NCBI GenBank assembly: GCA_036396755.1
Contig: DASWKG010000170.1
Span: forward strand, 1-12,925
Direction: 5' to 3'
DNA: 12,925 nt
Origin: DASWKG01 sp036396755
GTDB lineage: Bacteria; Actinomycetota; UBA4738; CALAEC01
Within the stretch, counting starts at the first letter, position 1. The number at the start of each line of letters is the position of its first letter. Below the pieces are notes generated by a model, which ran no database searches, was not told the origin of the DNA, and was given only the letters and a program-made list of their open reading frames with translations. The translations under genes and the position numbers were made by a program. This document shows positions 1 to 6,714 of the stretch, one piece after another.

Positions 1-720
1 GCCCTCGTACGGTGCGAGCTCGCCGGCGGTGTCGTAGCCCCAGCATCGAACGTTCCCGCTGGAGAGCAGCGCGCACGTGTGGATCTCGCCCGCGCCGACC
101 GCCACGGCGTCTCCGCCCGTGTAGTCGGCGGCCTGACCCAGGTCGTTCCAGCCCCAGCACTCGACGTTCCCGTTCGAAAGGACCGCGCAGTTGTGGAGGC
201 CGCCCGAGTCCACGGCAACCGCGTCTCCGCCCGTGTAGTCGGCGGACTGGCCGTAGTCGGGGTTCCCCGGGTCGTGCCGGACCACCCCCCAGCAGTCGAC
301 GTTGCCGCTCTCGAGGAGCGCGCACGCGTTCTCCATGCCCGCCGACGCCGCGATCGCGTCCCCGCCGTCGTAGAGGTTGTCCACGTCGAGGTGGCGGTCG
401 TCGTCCTCGGGGTCGAAGCCCCAGCACCGCACGTTCCCGTTCGACAGGAGCGCGCACGAGTTGAACCCCGCCGAGTCCACGGAGACCGCGTCGCCGCCCG
501 AGTACCCGTCGATCGCGCTGCTGTAGTAGGGGTCGCCCCAGCACCGGACGTTCCCGTTCGAGCGGAGGGCGCACGAGTGAAGCGCACCTCCGCTCACCGC
601 GACGACATCCCCTGCCGCGTAGCTATTCGCCTGACCGTACTGGTCGTCGCCCCAGCAGCGCACGTTCCCGGTCTCGAGGAGCACGCACGTGTGGTACGCG
701 CCCGCCGCGACGCCCGTCGC
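1..720 (-). repeat. six tandem RCC1-like protein repeats with paired cysteines
   Basis: The repeats are seen in translation, at 610-720, 493-609, 361-492, 226-360, 112-225 and 1-111 (the last runs to the edge). They are 37, 39, 44, 45, 38 and at least 37 residues long. The shared pattern is DAVAVxxGxxHxCALLSxGNVRCWG, with variable loops after CWG. One cysteine precedes the ALL strand and one lies in the RCWG turn in every repeat. The pattern fits the bacterial RCC1/RLD family, with units shorter than the roughly 50 residues of eukaryotic RCC1. The copies have diverged at DNA level and their lengths vary only in whole codons, so selection acts on the protein. Confidence 0.85.
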
Positions 721-2451
721 CTCCTTCGTCCCCACGAGCCCCACGCACGCGACCGTCGGCGCGCAGGGGAGCTCGGGGGCGGGGTCGGCTGCGGGCGCCC
801 CCGTGTCGTAGGCCACCGTGCCGTAGAGCTGCCGGTTGCTGCGCGTCACCTGGTCGCGCCGGTTGACCATGGTGGTGAGGTAGAGGCGGCCCCCGCCCGG
901 GCTGAGGCTGAGGAAGTAGGCGAACGAATCGAGGTCGATCGCCGTGCCGACCGGGGCGCTGTTGTAGCGACCGGACCAGCGAAGGCCCCCGGTCGCGTCG
1001 TACGCCAGCACCCTCGAGTCGCCGCGGTAGCCCAGCGTGGTGAGGTGGTACTCGAGGCCGGCCACGTACACGCGGCTCCCGTCCCGAGCCGCGGCGATCG
1101 CGAAGCCCTGCGGGGACGTCCCCGCCAACGGGGGCTGGTAGTCGCTCCAGACCTGATCACCGGTCGCGCCGTCGTACGCCACCGTGGCGATCGCGACCGC
1201 GCACTGCGGCGCGGGGCCGGAAGCCTGCCCCGTCACGAAGACCCGCGACCCAGTGCTGTCGGTGGCCAGCCCGAACGCCCCGTTGTTGCCACCGGTCTGC
1301 CCGGAGTAGCTCTTGCTCCACCGGATCGCTCCCGTCTCCGGGTCCAGACCGACCGTCCCGAACTCGGCGTTCGCGGCGCCCGAGGTCTGCTGGGGCGGAC
1401 AGGTCGCGGGCGGCGCGACCTGAGACGCCCTCGTCCCCGCCAGGAAGATGCCGTTGTCGGTCGCGGCGAGCGCGCCGCGCGCGGGACGGAACGCGATGCC
1501 GGGGTCCGAGATCGCGGCCCACTCCCGCACGCCCCGGTGCTCCTCGCGGTCGTCCTCGATGGCGAGGACCTCGTACCCCGAGCCGAAGCTGGGCGCACCC
1601 AACCCGTAGGTGCCCGAGGTGTAGATCCGCGTGCCGCGAACCGAGATCGAGGTCGTGCCGATGGCGTTGTTCCGGTTCGAGCCCGGCACGTGATAGCGCG
1701 AGACCCAGTCCCGCTCGCCGGTGGCCGCCATGTAGGAGAGAACGGTCGCGTCGGAGCCGCCCGACGACCCGTCGGCGAGGTCGGCAGCCTGGCTCTCGCC
1801 CACGACGTACACCCGCTCGCCGTCCTCGCTCACCGCCACCTGCTCGGCCATGTCGGGCCCCACCGCCGGCCCGTGGTAGCTCGCCGTCCACAACTCCGAG
1901 CCGGTCGCGGTGTCGTAGGCGATCGTCACGAAGTCGCCGACGAATCGGAACTCCGTCTCGGTGCCACCGAGGCCCTGGTTCTGGCCGCCGGTCACGTAAA
2001 GCCGGTCGCCCGACGGGCTCAGGGCGATGCCCCTGCCGTCGTCGCCGATCGCGTCCTGCGCGCCGCCCGGCCCGTTGAAGCGCGCCACCCATCGGATGCT
2101 CCCGTCGAGGTTGTAGGCGAGCGTGAAGATGTCGTTCCCGGGGATCCACCCGCCCGAGCCGTCCGGCTTGTCCTGAGCGTCGCACGCCCAGCCGGTGACG
2201 TACACGCCCGTCGGGCCCGCCACCTCGTTCTGCGGGACGTTGTTGGCGGCGCACGCGGCGTTGTCGCCGCCGGGGTTGAGCCAGGCGTGGCCCCAGGCCG
2301 GGCAGCGGCTCCCGTCCTCGGGAAGCTGGAGGCACTGGCCCTCGGTCGAGATCTCGCCGGCGGAGCCGGGCTTGCCGGCGGACGCGGCCGGCAGCGCGGA
2401 GGCGCCCAGGGACAGGCTGAAGAGGGCGAGCAGGAGCAGGGCGCGACGCAC
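1..2451 (-). CDS. secreted PQQ-type beta-propeller / RCC1-repeat protein, 3' end cut off by window edge
   Basis: At least 817 codons are open from a GTG at 2451 to the window edge; the stop lies outside. The GTG is chosen because AAGGAG sits 5 nt upstream and a clear Sec signal peptide follows: two arginines, the hydrophobic stretch ALLLLALFSLSLGA, and a likely cleavage after ASA at about residue 25. Residues about 100-555 hold about eight repeats of roughly 57-77 residues ending in motifs such as AYDTATGSELW, AYDGATGDQVW and AYDATGGLRW, each followed by an R[VL]Y[VL]xG strand. This is the PQQ-like/YVTN beta-propeller pattern. Residues about 577 onward hold six RCC1-like repeats. The protein should be exported; whether it is released or wall-anchored depends on the missing C-terminus. 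The substrate or partner is unknown; binding or adhesion is a guess. It follows der after a 72 nt gap in which I see no convincing promoter or terminator. Confidence 0.85.
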   Translation of the reverse strand, partial: MRRALLLLALFSLSLGASALPAASAGKPGSAGEISTEGQCLQLPEDGSRCPAWGHAWLNPGGDNAACAANNVPQNEVAGPTGVYVTGWACDAQDKPDGSGGWIPGNDIFTLAYNLDGSIRWVARFNGPGGAQDAIGDDGRGIALSPSGDRLYVTGGQNQGLGGTETEFRFVGDFVTIAYDTATGSELWTASYHGPAVGPDMAEQVAVSEDGERVYVVGESQAADLADGSSGGSDATVLSYMAATGERDWVSRYHVPGSNRNNAIGTTSISVRGTRIYTSGTYGLGAPSFGSGYEVLAIEDDREEHRGVREWAAISDPGIAFRPARGALAATDNGIFLAGTRASQVAPPATCPPQQTSGAANAEFGTVGLDPETGAIRWSKSYSGQTGGNNGAFGLATDSTGSRVFVTGQASGPAPQCAVAIATVAYDGATGDQVWSDYQPPLAGTSPQGFAIAAARDGSRVYVAGLEYHLTTLGYRGDSRVLAYDATGGLRWSGRYNSAPVGTAIDLDSFAYFLSLSPGGGRLYLTTMVNRRDQVTRSNRQLYGTVAYDTGAPAADPAPELPCAPTVACVGLVGTKEATGVAAGAYHTCVLLETGNVRCWGDDQYGQANSYAAGDVVAVSGGALHSCALRSNGNVRCWGDPYYSSAIDGYSGGDAVSVDSAGFNSCALLSNGNVRCWGFDPEDDDRHLDVDNLYDGGDAIAASAGMENACALLESGNVDCWGVVRHDPGNPDYGQSADYTGGDAVAVDSGGLHNCAVLSNGNVECWGWNDLGQAADYTGGDAVAVGAGEIHTCALLSSGNVRCWGYDTAGELAPYEG

Positions 2452-2456
2452 GTGGT

Positions 2457-2462
2457 CTCCTT
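2457..2462 (-). promoter_or_regulatory. ribosome binding site of the secreted repeat protein
   Basis: AAGGAG on the minus strand with a 5 nt spacer (ACCAC) before the GTG at 2451. It decides this non-ATG start, which is directly followed by the signal peptide. The rest of the 72 nt gap back to the der stop shows no convincing -35/-10 pair. Confidence 0.75.
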
Positions 2463-2523
2463 CGGTCGGTACGAGGAAGCTTCGACGCCAAGGGGCGGGA
2501 TACCTCCACCCCGATCGGCGGGC

Positions 2524-3819
2524 CTACTTCCTGCCCCGAGCGCGGATCGAGAGGCGGACGGGGACTCCCTCGAACCCGAAGGCGTCGCGCAGGCGGTTCT
2601 CGAGGAACCGCTTGTAGACGGGCGTCAGGTCCCCGGTGGTGAAGATCACGAACCTCGGAGGCGCCGAGGACACCTGCGTCCCGTAGAGGATCCTGCCTCC
2701 GCCGCGGGGGGCGGGCTGGAGGCCCTGCGCGTCCTCCAGCACGCGGTTCACCTGGGCGGTCGCGACCCGCTTCAGCCAGTTGGCGTACACGTCCAGCAGG
2801 GCGGGCACGACCCGGTCCACCCCCTTTCCCGTGTGGGCCGAGGTCCGCAGCACCGGCACGCCCGGGAACACCTCGAGGCGCTCCCCGATCTCCTCGAACC
2901 GCTGCGCCTTCTCCTCGACCAGGTCCCACTTGTTCGCCACCGCGACGAGGCCCCGTCCCGCCTCCGCGACACGGGCGGCGATCTTCCGGTCCTCGGTCGT
3001 CACCCCCTCGGACGCGTCGAGGACGAGCGCCACGATCTCGCTCCGATCGATCGCCTTCACCGCGCGCACGTAGCCGTAGTACTCGAGGTTCTCCGCGCGC
3101 GACGGCTTTCGGAAGCCGGCGGTGTCGACGAAGCGCAGCGGCCGTCCCTCCCATTCGATCACGGTGTCGACGGCATCGCGCGTGGTCCCCGCCACCTCCG
3201 AGACGACCGCCCGCTCCTCCCGCGCGAGCCGGTTCAGCAGCGACGACTTGCCCACGTTCGGCCGCCCGACGATGGCGAACGCCGACTCGCCGGCCGCCTC
3301 CTCGATGTCCGCCTCGTCGGGGAGCACCTCGACGATCCGATCCAGCAGCTCCCCCGACGCACGCCCGTGGAGCGCCGACACCCCGATCGGCTCACCGAGA
3401 CCGAGCCGGTACAGCTCGGCCACCCCGGGCTCCTGCGTCTGCGAGTCCACCTTGTTGCCCGCGAGCAGCACCGGGACCTTCGCCCGGCGCAGCCGGCGAG
3501 CGAGGTCGGCATCCTCGTCCTGCGGTCCGGTGACCGCGTCGACGACGAGCACGATGACGTCGGCGTCCTCGAGGGCCCGCTCGACCTGCTTTGCCACCAG
3601 CGCCTCGATGCCGGTCGCCCGCCGCACGTAGCCGCCGGTGTCGATGACCATGAACTCGCGGCCGCCCCAGTCCACCTTCGCCTCGATCCGGTCCCGCGTC
3701 ACCCCCGGCGTCTCGTGGGCGATCGCCTGCCGGGACCCGAGCAGCCGGTTCAGCAGCGTCGACTTGCCGACGTTCTGGCGGCCGACGAGCGCGACGCGCG
3801 GGAGCCGACCGGAGCTCAC
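2524..3819 (-). CDS. der: ribosome-associated GTPase Der (EngA), double G-domain
   Basis: The product has 431 residues, a normal length for actinobacterial Der. Two GTPase domains lie in tandem. The first has G1 GRQNVGKS (13-20), G3 DTGG (60-63) and G4 NKVD (122-125). The second has G1 GRPNVGKS (185-192), G3 DTAG (232-235) and G4 NKWD (296-299). A KH-like C-terminal domain follows from about 350 and ends in a basic tail. Der is a cytoplasmic GTPase required for late assembly of the 50S ribosomal subunit. The GTG start overlaps the TGA of cmk by 4 nt (GTGA), so translation is probably coupled. The only small deviation is Q for P in the first P-loop. Both nucleotide sites otherwise look intact. 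Confidence 0.97.
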   Translation of the reverse strand: MSSGRLPRVALVGRQNVGKSTLLNRLLGSRQAIAHETPGVTRDRIEAKVDWGGREFMVIDTGGYVRRATGIEALVAKQVERALEDADVIVLVVDAVTGPQDEDADLARRLRRAKVPVLLAGNKVDSQTQEPGVAELYRLGLGEPIGVSALHGRASGELLDRIVEVLPDEADIEEAAGESAFAIVGRPNVGKSSLLNRLAREERAVVSEVAGTTRDAVDTVIEWEGRPLRFVDTAGFRKPSRAENLEYYGYVRAVKAIDRSEIVALVLDASEGVTTEDRKIAARVAEAGRGLVAVANKWDLVEEKAQRFEEIGERLEVFPGVPVLRTSAHTGKGVDRVVPALLDVYANWLKRVATAQVNRVLEDAQGLQPAPRGGGRILYGTQVSSAPPRFVIFTTGDLTPVYKRFLENRLRDAFGFEGVPVRLSIRARGRK

Positions 3820-4460
3820 CGCGGGCCCCCGGCCCGGCGCACCACGGCGACGAGCTCCTCCACGATCTCGTCGATCGTCCTCCCCGTGGTGTCGACATCC
3901 ACCGCGTCGTCGGCGGCGACGAGCGGGTTCACCCTCGAGTCCATCGCATCCCGCCGCCCGAGCGCCTCGGCAAGCGCGGGGTCCTCGCTCCCCCGCTCCC
4001 GGAGCCGCCGGGCGGCCCGTTCCCCGGGATCGGCGCCCAGGAAGATCTTGACGTCGGCGTCGGGGAAGACCACGCGCCCGATGTCGCGGCCCTCGACCAC
4101 CGCCCCGACCGAGCCGAGGCGGCGCTGGACCTCGCGCAGGGCCGCGCGCACCTCCGGGTGCGACGACACGCGCGACACGGCGGCCTCGACCTCGGGGGTG
4201 AGCAGGTCGTCCCCGGGCGGCGCGCCCTCGACGAGCAGCGAGGGCGGCACGGCCTCGCGGTCGAGGTCGAAGCGGAGCTCGGTGGCGATCCGGCCGAGCG
4301 CCGGTCCGTCATCGGGGTCCACGCCCCGGCGCAGCGCCTCGCGGGCAACGGCGCGGTAGGTGGAGCCCGTGTTCACGTACGGGAGGCCGAGCTCGAGCGC
4401 GAGCCGGCGCGCGAGCGTGCTCTTGCCGGACCCGGCCGGGCCGTCGATCGCGACGATCAT
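3816..4460 (-). CDS. cmk: cytidylate kinase
   Basis: The product has 214 residues, close to the family norm of 210-230. It phosphorylates CMP and dCMP with ATP in the cytoplasm, feeding the cytidine nucleotide pool that PyrG also supplies. The P-loop GPAGSGKS is at residues 7-14, and the CMP-site segment GRDIGRVVFPDADVKIFL begins at 125. The lid region is arginine-rich and contains RRDAMDSR. The ATG start overlaps the rluB stop (ATGA) and the gene ends by overlapping der (GTGA), so three consecutive genes are translationally chained. One oddity: the usual LD(T/S)G(A/S)(M/I)YR motif reads VNTGSTYR, with the aspartate replaced by asparagine and the aliphatic residue by threonine. The remaining active-site residues look normal, so I expect an active enzyme. 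Confidence 0.96.
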   Translation of the reverse strand: MIVAIDGPAGSGKSTLARRLALELGLPYVNTGSTYRAVAREALRRGVDPDDGPALGRIATELRFDLDREAVPPSLLVEGAPPGDDLLTPEVEAAVSRVSSHPEVRAALREVQRRLGSVGAVVEGRDIGRVVFPDADVKIFLGADPGERAARRLRERGSEDPALAEALGRRDAMDSRVNPLVAADDAVDVDTTGRTIDEIVEELVAVVRRAGGPR

Positions 4461-5191
4461 CGCGCGCGTTCCCGGCGCTTCGGGTCGGATCCTCGGTAGA
4501 GCTCTGCCACCTCGGTCGGCTCGAGGGCGCGCACGTCGCCGGGCTTCAGCCGATCGAGTCGGATGGGGCCGATGCGCGTGCGCACCAGCCGCACGACCGG
4601 GTGCCCGACCGCGCCGAGCATCCGCCGCACCTCCCGCTTGCGTCCCTCGGTCATCACCAGCCGCACCGCCGATCGCTCCTTCGACCTCCCGGCGAGCCGC
4701 GCCTCGCGCGCCCGGGCAAGCCCGTCCTCGAGGTCCACCCCCCGCTCGAGCCGGCGCATCGTTCGCTCGTCGGGCATCCCGTCGACCTCGGCGAGGTACT
4801 CCTTCTCGACGCCGTAGCGTGGGTGGGTGAGCCGGTTGGCGAGCTCGCCGTCGTTCGTCAGGAGCAGCAGCCCCTCGGAGTCGCGGTCGAGCCGGCCGAC
4901 CGGGAACACGCGGACGCCCTGCGGATAATAGGCGGACACGTCGGGACGGCCCTGCGGGTCCTTCGCTGTGGTCACGACGTTCGGCGGCTTGTTCAGCGCG
5001 AAGTAGTGGAGCTCGGGGTCGAGCGGGACGCGCCCGCCGTCGACCTCCACCACGTCCTTCGCGGGGTCCACGCGAACACCCAGCTCCGCCACGCGTCCGT
5101 TGATCCGCACCCGTCGCGCCGAGATGAGCTCCTCGCACGCGCGGCGGGACCCGAGCCCCGCCCTCGCGAGAACCTTCTGGAGACGCTCGAG
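4457..5191 (-). CDS. rluB: 23S rRNA pseudouridine synthase, RluB type (start codon uncertain)
   Basis: The enzyme isomerises a uridine of 23S rRNA to pseudouridine. An N-terminal S4 RNA-binding domain (RLQKVLARAGLGSRRA then RVRINGRVAELG) is followed by the pseudouridine synthase domain with ALNKPPNVV and the catalytic motif GRLDRDSEGLLLLTNDGE. The catalytic aspartate is about residue 102 in this numbering. The first ATG/GTG/TTG in frame is a GTG at 5110, but it lies inside the S4 domain and would remove about 27 conserved residues. No ATG, GTG or TTG occurs in frame between the scpB stop and 5110. I place the start at CTC (5189-5191), 5 nt after GAGGAGG and directly before the ERLQ of the S4 domain, giving 244 residues. 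This start is tentative; the shorter 4457-5110 form is the conservative alternative. The stop overlaps cmk (ATGA). Confidence 0.9.
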   Translation of the reverse strand, partial: LERLQKVLARAGLGSRRACEELISARRVRINGRVAELGVRVDPAKDVVEVDGGRVPLDPELHYFALNKPPNVVTTAKDPQGRPDVSAYYPQGVRVFPVGRLDRDSEGLLLLTNDGELANRLTHPRYGVEKEYLAEVDGMPDERTMRRLERGVDLEDGLARAREARLAGRSKERSAVRLVMTEGRKREVRRMLGAVGHPVVRLVRTRIGPIRLDRLKPGDVRALEPTEVAELYRGSDPKRRERAR

Positions 5192-5196
5192 CGCGG

Positions 5197-5213
5197 CCTC
5201 CTCGCGCTCCTTC
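5197..5213 (-). promoter_or_regulatory. double Shine-Dalgarno-like stretch ahead of rluB
   Basis: Directly after the scpB TGA (5214-5216), the minus strand reads GAAGGAG (5207-5213) and then GAGGAGG (5197-5203). Either could bind the 16S rRNA tail. This supports translation of rluB starting at about 5190-5200 rather than at the GTG 90-100 nt further on, even though no standard start codon follows. Confidence 0.4.
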
Positions 5214-5903
5214 TCAGACGGCGTCGGGGCCCGCCCCCTCCGAGCCGCGGCCGCCGTCGTCGTCCGCGTCGGACAGGTCGACGACCCGATCGTGCTCGGG
5301 CTCGCCGGGTACGTCCTCGACCGCGTCGTCGGGCGCGTCGTCGAGGCTCGCGACCTCGTCGTCGTCGGCGCCTTCGTCGAGCAGCGGCGCGAGCGACGGG
5401 AGGTCGCCGACGGACGACAGCCCCATGCGCTCGAGGAACTCCGGCGTGGTGCCGAACAGCGACGGCCGGCCCGGCGCGTCGTCGCGTCCCACCTCGGTCA
5501 GCAGCCCGCGATCGATCAGCGCGCGCAGCACGCCGTCGGAGTTCACGCCCCGGATCGCCGACACCTGGTGGCGGGTCACCGGCTGCTTGTACGCGACGAT
5601 CGACAGCGTCTCCAGCGACGCGCGCGTGAAGCGCGTGTGACGCGAGGACCGGACGAACCGCTCGACGGCCTCGATGGACCCCCCGTTCGTGTACAGGCGC
5701 CAGCCACCCGCGACGTCGCGCAGCGTGATGCCCGCGTCGCGCGCCTCGAGCGACTCGGCGAGCCGTCGCAGATGCGCCTCCACCACCGGGCGCTCCGACT
5801 CGAGCAGCTGCGCCAGCGCGGTGGTCGTCAGCGGCTCGTCGGCCACGAACAGGATGGCCTCGAGGTCGCGCAGCAGCGCTCGATCGATCGTCAGCTCTTC
5901 CAT
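5214..5903 (-). CDS. scpB: segregation and condensation protein B
   Basis: The product has 229 residues. ScpB dimers bind ScpA and, with Smc, form the condensin complex that compacts newly replicated chromosomes. The two-winged-helix core spans residues about 1-173. It begins DRALLRDLEAILFVADEPLT and includes the hallmark LETLSIVAYKQPVTR segment, followed by IRGVNSDGVLRALIDRGL. Residues 174-229 form a tail with 22 Asp/Glu in 56 positions and few hydrophobic residues, presumably disordered. The ATG at 5903 lies 4 nt after the scpA stop, so the two subunits are almost certainly cotranslated. The tail is longer and more acidic than I expect for the family; the core looks complete. Confidence 0.96.
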   Translation of the reverse strand: MEELTIDRALLRDLEAILFVADEPLTTTALAQLLESERPVVEAHLRRLAESLEARDAGITLRDVAGGWRLYTNGGSIEAVERFVRSSRHTRFTRASLETLSIVAYKQPVTRHQVSAIRGVNSDGVLRALIDRGLLTEVGRDDAPGRPSLFGTTPEFLERMGLSSVGDLPSLAPLLDEGADDDEVASLDDAPDDAVEDVPGEPEHDRVVDLSDADDDGGRGSEGAGPDAV

Positions 5904-5907
5904 GCCA

Positions 5908-6657
5908 TCATCCCTCCCAGCTCACCTCGATCTCGCCGAAGGTCGTCGCCTGGCTCAGCACTAGCCGCCCCTCCTTGTGCAGCTCGAGCACGGCGAGGAA
6001 GCGAACGACGACCTCGATCGGCTCGCGGCAGTCGGCCACGAGCTCGCGGAACATCGACCGGGAGCTTCCCGAGAGCTTCCCGACGACCGTCTCCACGGCC
6101 TCGGCGACCGTGAGGCGGATCGGTGTCACGTGCGAGAGGTCGACCATCGGCGGCGGCCGGAACAGCGCGGCGGCGGCCTCGGCCATGTCCTGCGGCGTGA
6201 CGTGCTCGAGCACGTCGGGATACAGGTGCGCGAACTCCTCGGGTGGCGCCGCGCTCCGCGGCACGTGGCGGGCGCTCTCCTCCATGCGGCGAGCCAGGTC
6301 GCGCGCCACCCGCCGGAAAGCGGCGAGCTCGCGGCTCCGCGCGTACGCGAGGTCCGGCGAGGCGCCGATCATGTCCTCCTCGTCGAGCGGCCGCTCGGGC
6401 CTCGGGAGCAGCCGCCGGACCTTCAGCTCGAGCAGGACCGCGCAGGTGGCGAGGAACCACGTCGCCTCCTCCAGGGTCCAGCCCTCGGCCTCGTCGGCTT
6501 TGGCCAGGAAGGCCTCCACGACCCCGGCGATCGGGATGTCGCAGACGTCCATCTTCTTCTCGAGGATCAGCTCCGCGAGCGCCCGGAACGGCCCCTGGTA
6601 GACGGGGAGGTCGACGGGGAACTCGCGGAGGCTGGCGTGCTCCTGCTCGGCTGCCAT
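5908..6657 (-). CDS. scpA: segregation and condensation protein A
   Basis: The product has 249 residues from the ATG at 6657. This is the kleisin subunit of the Smc-ScpAB condensin, bridging the Smc heads and binding the ScpB dimer. The N-terminal Smc-neck-binding part has FPVDLPVYQGPFRALAELIL (13-32) followed by EKKMDVCDI, which is characteristic of ScpA. A central linker is rich in Pro, Arg and Glu. The C-terminal winged helix (about 205-247) contains RFLAVLELHKEGRLVLSQ. An in-frame TTG at 6693 would add 12 residues without family resemblance, and it coincides with a good -35 box, so I prefer ATG 6657 as a leaderless start. The gene is 57 nt downstream of the M50 peptidase stop and 4 nt upstream of scpB. 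Confidence 0.94.
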   Translation of the reverse strand: MAAEQEHASLREFPVDLPVYQGPFRALAELILEKKMDVCDIPIAGVVEAFLAKADEAEGWTLEEATWFLATCAVLLELKVRRLLPRPERPLDEEDMIGASPDLAYARSRELAAFRRVARDLARRMEESARHVPRSAAPPEEFAHLYPDVLEHVTPQDMAEAAAALFRPPPMVDLSHVTPIRLTVAEAVETVVGKLSGSSRSMFRELVADCREPIEVVVRFLAVLELHKEGRLVLSQATTFGEIEVSWEG

Positions 6658-6664
6658 CGCCCCA

Positions 6665-6693
6665 ATGGTATCCGCGCCCGGAGGGCCCCTCAA
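6665..6693 (-). promoter_or_regulatory. putative sigma-70-type promoter giving a leaderless scpA mRNA
   Basis: On the minus strand the -35-like TTGAGG (6688-6693) is followed by a 17 nt spacer and TACCAT (6665-6670), which fits the actinobacterial TANNNT -10 box. Seven nucleotides then precede the scpA ATG at 6657, so transcription would begin at or next to the start codon. No ribosome binding site precedes that ATG, as expected for a leaderless message. The site lies in the widest gap (57 nt) inside the xerD-to-der run of genes. Confidence 0.5.
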
Positions 6694-6714
6694 CGACTCC
6701 CCCTCGCCGGCTCC

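Noticed and set aside
1..720. Possible CRISPR or non-coding tandem DNA repeat
   Set aside because: Units differ in length by whole codons and vary in sequence while keeping the same protein pattern. They are RCC1-like repeats inside an open frame, with no constant direct repeat or spacers.
2495..2510. GGTATCC motif shared by the gap upstream of the secreted protein, the ald-remnant leader and (inverted) the scpA promoter
   Set aside because: The orientation differs between sites and GGATACC also occurs inside pyrG near 12710. Only the copies with proper -10 geometry are worth noting.
1157..3154. Minus-strand open frame of 665 codons spanning der and the secreted protein
   Set aside because: Out-of-frame shadow of two well-supported genes. 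Arg/Gly-rich with no motif.
79..4359. Plus-strand open frame of 1426 codons across the secreted-protein gene, der and cmk
   Set aside because: It is antisense to three genes with clear motifs. Its translation is rich in Arg, Ala, Val, Gly and His with no recognisable domain, as expected for a frame opposite high-GC3 coding sequence.
6691..6693. TTG as the scpA start (12 extra residues)
   Set aside because: The added residues do not resemble ScpA, and the TTG is better explained as the beginning of a -35 box TTGAGG correctly spaced from TACCAT and the ATG.
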